Source of the DNA: Ananas comosus
Lineage: Eukaryota; Streptophyta; Magnoliopsida; Poales; Bromeliaceae
Direction of reading: 5' to 3'
NCBI RefSeq assembly: GCF_001540865.1
Contig: NC_033622.1
Span: 16,701,695-16,765,694, forward strand
DNA: 64,000 bases
The translations under genes were made by a program, and so were the position numbers. Below the pieces are notes generated by a model, which saw only the letters and a program-made list of their open reading frames with translations, ran no database searches and was not told the origin of the DNA. Below are positions 12,378-23,844 of this stretch, piece after piece; within the stretch, counting starts at the first letter, position 1; every line of letters begins with the position of its first letter.

Positions 12378-12535
12378 AAGTAATATAGTAGTAACCGGCC
12401 GTCCCTAGAGCAAGTGGCAAAGAACTTGGTTGTTGGTTTCCAACTAAGTTTATTTCTAAATGAAATAAACGAAGCAGATAGCGTGCTACCTATATCTCAA
12501 AAAAAAAAAAGAAAAAAAGTAATATAGTAGTAACC
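12378..12535 (+). mobile_element. SINE insertion with 19-bp target-site duplication
   Basis: The SINE body is 12397-12516 (120 bp), flanked by perfect direct repeats aagtaatatagtagtaacc at 12378-12396 and 12517-12535. It starts ggccgtccctagagcaagtgg (box A inside) and ends aaacgaagcagatagcgtgc, then tatatctcaaaaaa. The box B segment present in sister copies (for example 1082-1092) is missing, so this copy carries an internal deletion of about 35-40 bp. The intact duplication implies a fairly recent insertion. Confidence 0.9.
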
Positions 12536-14324
12536 ATACTATTTTGAGTATTATCAGATGCCACTTACTAATTTCTTTCTATCTATTTTGTTTATGTTAA
12601 CTGTGTTTAAGAAGCTCCCAAAATCATGCTTATATCTGTCCACTAATTATTAGAAGACTCAAAAGTTTCGACACAAGCATGTTGAGATGTTTCAAATTGA
12701 AAAGCACGTGCTGCATACATAATACCGAACGAGCAATGATATTTGTACACCAAAAGAAAAGGTACAAATCTTATGACATCTCATAATTCAAAAGCCCAAA
12801 TTAGGCTTATTTCTTGTTATTATTATTTTTGTTATTACTAAAAGCCCAAAGAGTTTTTAAAATTCTAGCAAGAGTGGGAGTAAGATTTAAAGTTCTTTTT
12901 TAGGTGTACATATAGTATTTTTCATATTGAATTTGGATTATCAACAATAAAAAATGAATTAGACAAGATGAGAGATGGGAGAATTGGAAGCGTACGTGTT
13001 TTCACATCAACAAAGCTTTCCTTTTGTCTCTAATCCATGCATATATACGTTGCAAACACGCTAGAAACGAATGACTCATCTACCGACAACTATAACATCC
13101 CTGGGGTCCTAAAATGCTCTCTCTAGTCCATTCCTATATATGTGATTAAGTATACTCTCTCTCTCTCTTTATGTGATTAAGTATACTCTCTCTCTCTCTA
13201 GTCCATTCCTATATATGTGATTAAGTATACTCTCTCTTTCTCTCTCTCTCTCTATTAATTGGATTTATGTATGCATTGCAACAAGATACTGGAGTGGTGG
13301 GTCTCTGTGCATGGATGTGTTTATACATATATGTTGGATTAGCATGGTGGGTCTCGGAACGTATCAATGCCACTCAAAGGCGTTCATGAAAATGAGCCAT
13401 CGAAGAAACATTATCCAGATTGATGGCTCGTAGTAGGAAGAATAGATTGCACGTAATATCATGCATGTAAGAGATAACATTAAAAAAGCAACTTTTGATT
13501 AGAGATATTATATGAGAACTGCTATGTTTACAATTAAAAAGTAGTTGGAATTCTACAAGCTTTTATTTGGAGCATGTTCTTTCTATTATAATTATTTTAC
13601 GTAGGATTTGTTGCATAAAAGTACAAAGAGAAAATATACTATGCATTTGACTTTATTGTGTAATTGTCATATTACTCTCAATTAGACTCTTCTCATCTCA
13701 CATAACATGATATGATTGATTTGAGATGAATCACACATGTCGAATATATATGGTAAGATAAAATTTTCTTTGAGGGTTGAGCCAACTCTTTTTGGGTTTT
13801 TTGTGCTTTCGAAAAGGGAAGAGAACAAGGTTAATAAGACTAGTGTATAAATTTAACCTTTAGATGCCTAATTTGTAGAATTACAATCCATTTTGTGTTG
13901 TAGGGTAGTAGGACTGTTAGAGATCGATGCACCTCCACTTAATCCAGGCCTGCAGCTTGTAGCTACGAATAGAATCATATAAGAAGCTGATCACTTCCGA
14001 GTTATATCAGTATGTGTTATTATCTTGCAGTCTCTACAATTAATTAATTATGATATTTGATGTAAACATAACTTAAAATATTGCAAAGATTAAAGGATCG
14101 ATTCAGAATATAATTAGCTAGAATGAATTAAGGGCATGCATCAAATCCAAGGATGAATGAGTAAGGCGTTCCTAATTTTTTACAGAACAATCTTTATCAA
14201 AATAGACCAATCATTCGAAACTTCCTAATTTTTTTCACAAATAGTTAAGAGATATAAATAAATTAGTTGTTCTTTCATTTTTGATAGGTTGTCGAGGGAG
14301 TGAGTTCACGGTGGCATGAATGGG
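12536..14324. other. Intergenic DNA with a CT-rich tandem repeat
   Basis: No gene recognised. At about 13118-13253 a block of the type 'atatgtgattaagtatac' plus (CT)n is repeated three times (copies at 13141, 13171 and 13216). Confidence 0.5.
13118..13253. repeat. Tandem repeat with (CT)n core
   Basis: Three copies of tgtgattaagtatac followed by CT runs. The first and third copies are also preceded by ctagtccattcctatata, so the repeat unit is compound. Confidence 0.85.
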
Positions 14325-14327
14325 TAA

Positions 14328-14592
14328 GGCTTCGTTTGGGATTGCGAGAAGATTGCATTACGTGAGGTGAGAAAGTATGTTGAAAAAATATCCTGTTTGT
14401 TTCCGTACGTAATATTGCACTCCGCATATCGCGTTCCGCATATCGCATTCCGCATATCGCGATGAGTCGGTTACGATATATTTTCTGCGGTCCCACCGGA
14501 TAACGCAGAAGCATATCCCTATATGCTTTTTCCTCAACTTCAACTTCATTTTATCTAATAGCGTTAGATAGATCTCAATATCAAACTAAGCC
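14328..14592. mobile_element. PIF/Harbinger-like MITE (family M2), 265 bp
   Basis: Terminal inverted repeats ggcttcgtttgggattg and caatatcaaactaagcc are bracketed by the direct trinucleotide TAA (14325-14327 and 14593-14595), the hallmark of Tourist/PIF-Harbinger elements. Inside, a cattccgcatatcgc-type unit is repeated three times around 14415-14462. A related copy with a single unit lies at 20492-20708. Confidence 0.85.
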
Positions 14593-14701
14593 TAAGGCGT
14601 TATTCTAGCAGCGGTGGGATATGCGCGCCTTATTCCCTGGATCTATTCCAACATAAAACCAAGGATGCATGAGGGTGAAAGGGAAAGGATATATACAGTA
14701 C

Positions 14702-14955
14702 AACTTTTGTGAACTAATGCCACATCTAGCCTTATTGAGAAAAAAAATCCCCAATCTAGCCTTCTTCTTAAAAAAATTCCCAACCTAGCCTTTCTTTTGA
14801 TGGATTAGAAAATAAAAAAGGCTTAAGAGCATTTATATGTTAATTAGTAGAGAGAAAATTTTTCTCTCTCTTTCCTCTCAATTAATTCTTATAATAATAA
14901 CAATAATTAAAAATTAATATTTAATAACAATGATATTATTATTACTGAATGATAA

Positions 14956-14988
<33 letters not shown>

Positions 14989-15422
14989 TAGTATTTAGTA
15001 TATGTGGTAAAGGGCTTGGTGGTTGGTACTTGAAGTTTTGAGTTTGAATCATAGTTGATTCACATTTTCTTTGATTCATATTTCCAGCTAAGTTTATTTC
15101 TAAAAAAAATAAATGAAGAGGGTAGCACCATACTATCTTTCTGAGAAAAAACATTCAGTAACAATAATATTTATTATTATTAAATATTAATTTTTAATTA
15201 ATATTATTATAACAAAAATTAATTATTTTTAAATATTAGTAGGGTGGGAGGAGAGAGAGAAAAAAATTTCTCTCTCCTAATTAGCATATAAATACTATTA
15301 AAGTTATCTTTTATTTTCTAATTATCAAAAGAAGGCTAGGTTAGGAATTTTTTTTAAAAGGAGGCTAGATTGGGAATTTTTTTTTCTAATAAGGCTATAC
15401 ATGGCATTAGTTCAACTTTTGT
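14702..15422. mobile_element. Mutator-like foldback element with a SINE in its loop
   Basis: The element is 14711-15413 (703 bp), with direct 9-bp duplications aacttttgt at 14702-14710 and 15414-15422. The terminal inverted repeats are gaactaatgccacatctagc and its imperfect complement at the right end. The arms stay complementary for about 220 bp (repeated 'ctagcctt' and '(t)ctctctc' blocks). The 9-bp duplication fits Mutator-like MITEs. The loop contains (TTA)n and the SINE copy listed separately. No transposase is present. Confidence 0.85.
15002..15150 (+). mobile_element. 5'-truncated SINE copy
   Basis: The sequence aagggcttggtggttggtac, a box-B-like gtttgaatcatag, then ccagctaagtttatttctaa and a 'ggtagcaccatactatctttctgag' style 3' end match the SINE family. 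It lacks the first ~20 bp including box A. It sits in the loop of the 14711-15413 foldback next to a (TTA)n tract. Confidence 0.7.
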
Positions 15423-16749
15423 GGCCTATCAAGAATTATTGCTTACTCTTTGTACATCAATACCAAAAGCTAGCTATTTTTTAAAATTAATAAACAGTTT
15501 AATAAAATATGATTGGTAAACTATTTAATATAAAATGATATATAGTATGCCCTTTTTTGAATGACAATTATAATATTTAATAAAATTAAAATTTTATTTT
15601 ACTTTTAGACTTATGTGGCACTGTTTAACTCTTGTGCAAGCGTGTAGCAGTAGTATAGGTTGGGAGGAGAACAAAGAGACAGATGAGTTGAGGGCCTTGA
15701 GGCTGATGTAGTACGATCGAGCACCGTGGACGCCGAAAATGACAGGTCACGAGCCACGGAATAATGGGAACTTTTGTCTCATCCTAAAACGATCTTGGCG
15801 CTTTAAATCCTGCGCCGATCATCATTTGATGTTTTATTCTCGTCCTTTCGATAGGATATAAAAACTAAAATATACGGAGATTCTGAATAGGGCTTTTTTA
15901 TAAATTATTTTTTAAAATTTTTATTATTTGTAAAATAAAATTGTCAAAATTATATTTAAAAACCTAATCTCTTAAATACGGTGATGATTCACTGCTTCAT
16001 AAAAAGCCTAATTTTTTAGAAAAACGGCAAATCATTCACCGTCTTTCGCTTCTTTATTCTTTCTTTCTATAATCCTAATAACTATATAAATATTTCAACA
16101 AATCAAAAATAATCTTAACTAACTAAAAATTTGAATAATCTATTCATACAATCATAACAATCAAAAAGATCCTAATAATCTATCCATACACACGTAATAA
16201 TCAAACATTACATATAATCTTAATAAATTGAAAATCCTAATAATATATCCATATAATCCTAACANCTAATAATATATCCATATAATCCTAACAATTAAAA
16301 CAATCTTAGCAATCTCGTTTTTTTATTTTCCGTATAATCTATGTATAATTTTAACAACCTCATTTTTTTTTCTCTTTCTCAAAAATTATAAAGAAAAAGG
16401 TGAATGATTTACTGCCTTTAAAAAACCTTAGAACTATAAAAGTCTTGTAATCAAAATCAAGACTATAGTTCTTGTTCTAGATAGTTTAAAAAATTTTCTA
16501 ATCAAAATTCAATTGATTTTGATATCTTTACACCGTTAAACAAAAAAATGCCTTACATCGCGCTATTAAAATTATAAAATTTGAAATCTTTTTTATCATT
16601 AGGCCAATAATACTGAAAAGATTTGAAATTTAGTTTCGAAATAATTCTAGTTTAGATCATATTCAACTATGCCAATCGTCGATTTGGGGCTCCATTATCG
16701 AAAACAAATGAATGACAACGAAACTGTTTGCAACTAATAGCATTTCAAC

Positions 16750-16798
<49 letters not shown>

Positions 16799-18400
16799 AC
16801 TAGCAATATAATAAATTTAATGTTTTATTAAATAATTCAATTTTAAAGTTGTGACCGTAGAAAAGGCACGTAGTTGATTAAAGAGCTGATGATTGATAAT
16901 TGAGATTTTAAATTTAATATCTGATTGGTTAATATAGTTAACTGAGTTTATATTTTTTTTTAAAAAATAAAATAGATAGCTTATTATTTTTTTCTTAAAA
17001 AATAAAATTATTATCATGCTTTTAAATAGTTTTATCATTTTTGTCTTTTTTGTGCATTATCCTATCATTTTAATATGAAAGTTTTAAATTCAACAACAAT
17101 ACTCTATAATATGCGCTATTTTTTAAGATATAGTTGCAGGGTTTTACTTTTAAGGAATACACCTGAAAAAACAGATTATTCAGGAGACTCAAAGATTTGG
17201 TGATAGTTTTTGGAAGGTTTGTATGTAAATAGATGTAGTTTTAGAAATATATAAGTAAAATTAAATATCCTTTTTTATTTTCGATAATTTATCATTTTGT
17301 TTATAAATTTGATAATTTTAGTTTGAATTGAAAAAGATGCTCGACCATTCTTCTATACATACATCCTTTCCTTCAGCAGATAAACCGATGCTGGACCTAA
17401 ACAGCGCTAAACAACACCAACTACAATGCAACCAATTAATGTTTCAGGGAAAAAAAAAAGAGAGAGATATTAAAAGTCATTAAATATCAAAGTTCGACAA
17501 ATTAATGCTAAGGTCCCTCTCAAATCCTACGCTGTACACAAAAGAACCACTTCAATTTGGGTGATTTGGGGACCCAAAGGTTCCCATAGTGGCTCTTAAT
17601 TTGCGCATAAAGCAAGCTTCGTGTTCCCTAATCTACGAACAAGCTCCACAAAATGATATAGCGAGACTCTTACACTATATTATAGCCACCGCATTAAGTG
17701 ATGTTGGGCGACTAAAACTAATGTCATTAGCATTAATTTAGTCAAAAGCCAAATCATCAATTAGCATGGATTAGGGATAGCATCATAATGCTACTTTCTT
17801 AGTGAGAACCCACTACACTGCATCTACCACTGGCTTTAAGCAATTAGCAACATAAGGGCATTATATTAAGCAAACCAATCGATTAGCTACTTGTATTATT
17901 AAAATCACCCAAAAAAGGATCTTGATATGCGTGGGCAATATTAGGTTTCTTAACAGCAGTATCAGTAAGTAAGCAAACAAGTGTATAATTTGATGATCTG
18001 GAGAAACATTTTGGTATGTTTGTTTGTGTATAAAATTTAACAATGTAAAGTTTGGGTGCATGTTTTTGTGTAAGTTCGAGCAAGTCGAAATTCGAGTGTT
18101 TAGTTAGGGTTTAACATATGTAATGAGGCTAATGCTTGCTTTTTATTCCATTTTTTTTGGGGGGCAACTCAAAATTTATTCTTCATTATATATTTTCTCT
18201 TAGGAAGATTAAAAACAATTTTATTTATTTTTATTTTTTCAAAAATATGAGTTAATTTAATTTCAACAACACTAATCTTATGTAAAATCAATGATTTGAT
18301 AAATAAGAAGAAAAAAAAAATATTTGCGTCGAAACCTTGGGGATCTGATGTGATTCATTCCTTGGAACTGTGGCAACGGAATATCACAACCAAAGTACAA
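15423..18400. other. Intergenic DNA with decayed repeats
   Basis: No gene recognised. It contains a repeat with 'ggtgaatcattcaccg'-type palindromes (15885-16445), a half copy of the foldback family that also flanks 23.86-25.09 kb (16500-16720), a decayed SINE-like sequence around 16840-16985, (CT)n/(TA)n at 16753-16798, and a single N at 16265 between two identical 28-bp blocks. Confidence 0.5.
15885..16445. repeat. Repeat with GGTGAATGATTCACC-type palindromes
   Basis: Short self-complementary words such as ggtgatgattcactgc (15980), aaatcattcaccg (16028) and ggtgaatgatttactgcc (16401) recur near both ends of an AT-rich block. The same words occur at 48418-48775, so this looks like a dispersed foldback-type family. 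Boundaries are approximate. Confidence 0.5.
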
Positions 18401-18730
18401 CTACAGCATGCTGCGCCGCGGAAGGCACGCTGCACGTGCGCGCACGGCGCCTCTACAAAATTTTCTTAAACACCCCTAAATTACCCCTTAATTACAACGT
18501 CGCCCCTCCAACGACCCCCGCAACGAACGTCTCGGGATCTTTCTTTTTCTTTTTCTTTTTCTTTTTCTTTTTTTTTTTCTCAAGCAGTAAATATCTACAG
18601 CTAGCCCAAAATTGGGCTTCCTCCAAACTTAGAAAAGTTTTAAAACAAGCATTCTTTTTGTTTTGTTTTGTTTTGTTTTTTGTTTTTTTTTTGTTTTGAA
18701 CGGCCGCGCGCGTTCTCCGCGGGCGGAAAC

Positions 18731-19967
18731 TCAGAAGTCCGTTAGCGACGACGAGGCGGAGGAATCTAACGGCGTGTCGGACGGCGGGGGCGGCGGGGCG
18801 TGGCGGAGGCGTTTGAAGTAGTCCCTGACGTCGAAGCCGTCGGCGGGCGAGAGTAGGTGGCGGTCGAGGTCGTCGAGGGGGGGGAGGTAGGGGGGCCGGG
18901 CGACGGCGGTGAGCAGGTCCCAGCGGACGCCGCGGAAGAAGGGGTGGGCCTTGAGGTCGTCGGCGCCGGAGCGGAAGCCGAGGCGGCGGGCGGGGTCCTT
19001 GGCGAGGAGGCGGGCGATGAGGTCGGTGAGGTCGGAGCGCTGCTTGCCCGGGAACTCCGTTGCGGAACGTCTCCTTGCGGTTGCGGCCCCGGAAGGGGGT
19101 CCTGCCGAAGGCCATCTCGTAGGTCAGGATCCCCAGGGCCCACCAGTCCACGGCGAACTCGTGCCCCTCCCCGCGCACCACCTCGGGGGACACGTACTCC
19201 TCCGTCCCCACGAACGAGTGCGACCGCTCCGTCTCCGCCGCGCCCTCGCCCTCCGTCTCGAAGCTGGTGCGGCGGCGGCTCACGGGGGAGACGCGCGCGG
19301 ACCGGGCCTTCTTGAGGGCGGCGCCGTGGGGATCGGCGGAGGCGAAGAGGATGCGGGTGAGGTTGCGGCGGTGGGAGGAGCGGGGAGGAGCCGGGAGAGG
19401 CGAAGAGGAGGGGGCCGGGGCCGGGGTTTTGGGGGAGCGGTGGAGGTGGCGGGAGAGGTCGAAGTCGGTGAGGTTGACGTGGCCGTCGGCGCCGAGGAGG
19501 ATGTTCTCGGGCTTGAGGTCGCGGTAGACGATGCCGAGGGAGTGGAGGTGGGCGAGGGCGGAGACGAGCTCGGCGAGGTAGAAGCGGATGGCGGAGGGGG
19601 AGAAGACGCGGTCGGAGAGGGAGTGGCGGAGGGCGTTGAGGTCCCCCCCGGGGCAGAAGGGCAGGCCCCACGCCAGCAGCTCCGGGGTCTCCACCGGCCC
19701 CGCCACCAGCCTCGGCAGGAACGGGTGCGACAGCCGCGACAGCACCGACACCTCCCACCGCGCGCGCCGGTCCGCGCCGGGCTTCTTCGCCGCCGCACCC
19801 CCGCAACCCTTCTCGAACACCTTCAGGGCGAACAACTTGAGGCCCGAGGACGACGAGGAGCTGGAGCGATCGGCCACGAGGAACACCGTGCCCATGGCCC
19901 CGCGCCCGAGCACGCGAATCGCGCGTACCTTATCCAGGTCCAGCTCCATTAACTCTCTCTGCTGCAT
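18731..19967 (-). CDS. UNICORN-like AGC VIII Ser/Thr kinase, frameshifted
   Basis: Intronless gene. The first frame (19967-19059) encodes residues 1-303: glycine loop GRGAMG (21-26), ATP-binding Lys49, YRDLKPEN (148-155) and the AGC VIII hallmark DFD (168-170) in place of DFG. A ~75-residue activation-segment insert with basic SARVSPVSRRR follows, then SFVGTEEYVSPE and DWWALGILTYEM. After ETFRN (303) the frame slips: skipping one base at 19058 opens the frame 19057-18731, encoding EFPGKQRSDLTDLIARLLAKD and the normal C-terminus, ending SLTDF. Compared with Arabidopsis UCN (from memory), about six residues are missing at the slip, so a 17-bp deletion fits. UCN limits planar growth of ovule integuments. 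The loss could be a sequencing error in GC-rich DNA or a real mutation truncating the kinase in its C-lobe. Confidence 0.85.
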
Positions 19968-20121
19968 TGCCTGCGTGCTTTTATCAATTCCCTTTCCTAA
20001 TCGCGCCTGTTTTAATTGCTCTTTATCTTCTTCTCCTCCTCCTCCTCCTCCTCCTCCTCCTTGGAGAGTATGGAGGAACGAGGGGTTTCCTTGTTTAGGA
20101 GAGGGAGAGAGACGGAGTCAC

Positions 20122-20160
<39 letters not shown>
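19968..20160 (-). promoter_or_regulatory. UCN-like leader with (CCT)n and (GA)n tracts
   Basis: Upstream of the kinase ATG are a CTC/CCT triplet run (about 20034-20060) and a GA dinucleotide run (20124-20155). Seen from the gene these are GA- and CT-type tracts common in plant 5' leaders. No clear TATA box was found. Confidence 0.35.
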
Positions 20161-20162
<2 letters not shown>

Positions 20163-20443
20163 AGAGGATGGCATGATACTTTGGTGGTTTCGGGGAGTTA
20201 TTTATTTGTTATGTGGGGTGGATTAACTAATTTGTTTCTTCGATTAATTTATTATCTAGTTGTCTATTTATGCCGTCGTTTAGTGTGCAGGGTGCCAGGG
20301 TCTCTCTTAATTAGTATCGAAGGGACAAAGCAAGGTGGTGAGAATAAGCATCTGATTACCTCACCTCCCAGTTGCAATGGTATTTGGATTGCCCCAACAT
20401 CGCCATCTCTTACCTTCTTAAATATAACACATATACATAAAAA

Positions 20444-21116
20444 GGAAAAACTTCAAATATCCCCATTATTATTTCATTCTTTCTCATTTTAGACTTTATT
20501 TGGGATTGCGGAGAGATTATGTTACGTGCGGTAAAAAATTACGTTAGAAAAATATCCTGTTTATTTTCGTACGTAATATTGCATTCCGCATATCGCGATG
20601 AGTCGGTTACGATATATTTTCTGCGGTCCCACCGGAGAACGCAGAAGCATATCCCTATATGTTTTTTTCTCAATTCCATTTTATCTAACCTCAATACCAA
20701 ACTAAGCCTTAATAGTCTATGGTTTAAAATATATCAAGTTAGTACCATGTGGTTTCGCCCTTTCTCACTTTAGTATTCTGTGGTTTAAAGTGTATCAAGT
20801 TAGTACCCTGTGGTTTCACACTTTCTTAATTTAGTACCATGTCGTTTCGCACTTTCTTACTTTAGTATCATGTGGTTTAACGTTTCATTAAGAGAAAAAT
20901 AAAACCATATGGTACTAACTTTTTACAAAAATAAAACCACATGGTACTAACTTGATACAAAAATAAAATCACATAATATTAACTTGATACAATTTAAACT
21001 ATAGGATACTAAAATGAGAAAGTATGAAACGACATGGTACTAACTTGATACACTTTAAACCATATGGTACTAAAATAAAAAGTGCGAAACTACATAGGAG
21101 TTTTTTGAAGTTTTCC
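20444..21116. mobile_element. Foldback element of 31-bp GTGGTTT units (copy 1)
   Basis: The left end (ggaaaaacttcaaa) and right end (tttgaagttttccc) are complementary. The left arm (20444-20491 plus 20712-20885) and right arm (about 20895-21116) are made of ~31-bp units. Two alternating half-units, 'agtaccNtgtggtttaaagt' + 'gtatcaagtt' and 'agtaccatgtggtttcgc' + 'actttcttacttt', run in one orientation, then in the complement. About 13 units are visible. A possible 7-bp duplication tacataa flanks it. MITE 20492-20708 is inserted in the left arm. Confidence 0.75.
20492..20708. mobile_element. PIF/Harbinger-like MITE (family M2), 217 bp
   Basis: The element starts gactttatttgggattg and ends caataccaaactaagcc, with TTA on both sides (20489-20491 and 20709-20711). 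It shares long stretches with 14328-14592 (for example gatgagtcggttacgatata and tttctgcggtcccaccgg). It lies inside the left arm of the 20444-21116 foldback, whose 'ctcatttta|atagtctatgg' sequence it interrupts. Confidence 0.85.
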
Positions 21117-21632
21117 CTACATAATATAATCTAGAATTAAACTTCTACGCTTTTAAAATTACCAAATTATTGGCACTTATAGATTTTTGACCATTGAATT
21201 AATAAATATGCGGTTAGAATGATATGAACTTTCTAGAGTTGAGTGAGTAACTGTTGAATAGTATAATTTAACGTATAAATTAAGGGCGTAGATCTATCGG
21301 TAAAAAATTTACAAGTATCAAGTGCTTGGTGCTTTTATCATGACTATAGCCAGACTCATATAATCTATTTAAATTGTTGAGATAAAAATAATAATAATAA
21401 TAATTAGTATAGTTTACAGAAAAAGTTTATACCATTATATACGTACGATGAAAGTAACAGGTATTTCTTTATATTTTTTTTGAAAAAAAAACCTAAATAG
21501 TGGTTTTTCTTCACTTCCCTCGTGACCATCGTGAGATGGTCGTACGTTTCCTGTTGTGTGGTCCACGTACGTTTTGGCTCACTCAAATGCATGCATTAAG
21601 CGGCCTAAAACATAGGCATGTAGAGGCATTTA
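21117..21632. other. Intergenic DNA
   Basis: AT-rich DNA without a recognised gene; a short ATA triplet repeat lies at 21389-21402. Confidence 0.4.
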
Positions 21633-22200
21633 GGGTCTGTTTGTTTTAGTGCAAGTAAAGTGATGAAATTTAAATTTTACTATTTTCGTTATTTATTTTA
21701 GTAAAAGTGAAAAATATAATATAACTTAAGTTACGTTAGAGCTTCACTTCACTTACTCTCGACTTTCTTCTCTAAAATGCTGAACTCGACTTCCATTACA
21801 ATCAACCTCTTCTAAAAAATTAATTAAACAGTAAAACATAAACTCTACTTTCTTTATAATGGATTAGAATTACTTTATTTATAATAAATTAGGATTATCT
21901 TTAAATAATAATAAAAAATTTAATTATATAATAGGTTAAATTTTATAGTGGTAAATTTACTATTATATTTAGCAGATAATAGGATCCACTTACATCAAAA
22001 TAAATAACGGAACTCAAAAGACTAATTTTACCAGCACCAAGTTACATCAAAACAAACAGAAGAAGTAATTAAATTTAACTTTCAGACTGTACGAATTACG
22101 TCAAAATAAATAATAAAAAAATAATTACACTTCAGAAAAATTTAAATACTACTACACTTGACTTACGTTGAATATAGGGATTCGTCAATCCAAACGCCCC
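21633..22200. mobile_element. Degraded MITE-like element
   Basis: The left end is 'ttagggtctgtttgttttag' and the right end 'caatccaaacgcccctaa'. They form a short inverted repeat of the (TTA)GGG..CGTTTGG type used by the other MITEs here. The interior is AT-rich and non-coding. Terminal similarity is weak, so the boundaries are tentative. Confidence 0.45.
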
Positions 22201-23125
22201 TAATACTTGAAGTGTTTGATTTACACGAGTGAACAGGTGATGAATTATTTCTAGCAAAAAGCACTTTGGGGAAAAGCAGGGCAACAATGCACATACGTAA
22301 AAGACCCCTTTAGGGGTGCTTGCTTGGACGCACGTTCATAAAGGGCTCATCCCAATTATGACATATAGTAGGTTCTGAGTACGTACAAAAGTAAAAACTT
22401 GTGATCATTCAATACAAAGGAGCGCTTGATCAGAAGCACAGGAGAGAGATGTCATGAGCGATGAGGCTTATTTTCTATGTTGTTTGTATAAATTATTGTG
22501 TTTATGATTTTTAAAATCATGAGATAAAGTTTGGTGAATCATGCTACTAGCGTGAGAGGTTAATTATGTTCGTTGAATCTAATTAATTATTTCTGTAAGA
22601 GAACCTACATTTAGTTGGAAACACATCGTAATTTAGTTGGAAACACATCGAAGGAGATTTGAACTGACGGGGGTGACCGTACCCATTTGGATTATTAACT
22701 ATAATAATAATAATGTGTTAGCTACGTAGCCAAAATGGGTATTAATATTATTTTGTTGGGGAGGTTAATTTTGGGGATTAGTTATAAGGAATTGGCTTTG
22801 GGCGTGGAGCTCGAGAAGCGAAATAGAATAAACACGTGTGGGATGAGAATCTAAACCGTATAATTTTTTTTGGCTCGGAGCCATTGATGGGATGAGCTCC
22901 ACTGCGTCGCTTTGTAGTCAATTTACCGGAGGCTATTTAATATTATCGAACAGAGAAAAAATTTAAAATTATTTTTTTTTTTTTACCAGGACAATAAAAG
23001 CTCTATCTCAAGAGGTTTATTTTGTCCATAATGCAAAATGAAACCTCCTACAACTTGGCATCATTGGCCCTCAATCGGCATAAAAGATTGTTTAACAGTC
23101 CATTTGACTCTAATTCCATGTTTAA
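22201..23125. other. Intergenic DNA
   Basis: No gene recognised. A short direct repeat tttagttggaaacacatcg occurs twice at about 22610-22651. Confidence 0.4.
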
Positions 23126-23127
23126 AG

Positions 23128-23840
23128 CATATAGGGCTTATTTGTTTGCATGAAAGTGGAGTGAAAGTGGGAGCGAAAAAGTAATTTTCGATAAAAATTG
23201 ACCATTTTCGTTATTTGGCTCGTCGTAAAAAAGTTACTAAAAAAGTTATGATCGAAACTCCAGTTAATCTGAAACAATGTAATTGACTTCAACTCATCAT
23301 TGGGCCGAAGTCAATTACGTACGATAAAAAGGTGAAGAAAAAATAATAAAATAATATACTAGGTAAAGATAGTTATATTAATTTAAATATATCTAATATG
23401 TTACTAATTATTTTTTATTTATTGGCATATTTAAAATATGATAAAATTTGATTAGTTAAGTTTTAATTTTTTTTTATTTAGTTTGTACAATTAAAATATA
23501 ATAAAAATTTATTAATTAAGTATTAATATTTTTTTACTTTACACTTTTATTGTTGTATTAATATAATTGATGTATAAACAAAATTTAGTTGCTTTAAATT
23601 AAATTTTAATTATATAAAAAATAATTATATTATTTTTATTTATTAAATTATTTATTATTTATATATAAATTATAATTTTATATCATACACTTCCTACCAA
23701 ACAAACAGTAGAATTAATGAAACTTCATTTGCATAACTATGAAACAAACAGCGTAGGAAAAGTAATTGTTATCGAACTCCACTTCAATCCAAAGTCCACC
23801 TCAATTTAAAGTCCAGTTTCGATAAAACAAGCATAACCAT
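23128..23840. mobile_element. Degraded MITE-like element
   Basis: The left side 'gggcttatttgtttgcatg' followed by 'aaagtggagtgaaagtgg' and the right side 'ctccacttcaatccaaagtc' plus 'tccagtttcgataaaacaagc' are roughly complementary around an AT-rich core. No clean target-site duplication was found. Confidence 0.4.
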
Positions 23841-23844
23841 AATA

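Noticed and set aside
16840..16985. Another SINE copy
   Set aside because: Spacing and a few words resemble the family, but boxes A and B are too degraded to call with confidence.
18492..19058. Continuation of the kinase frame past residue 303
   Set aside because: After the slip it encodes Pro/Arg-rich sequence and runs through T-rich 3' DNA, whereas the alternative frame restores conserved kinase motifs and a normal stop at 18731.
18909..19952. 347-codon plus-strand frame over the kinase
   Set aside because: Antisense shadow of the UCN-like gene; Gly/Arg/Glu/Val-rich translation without motifs.
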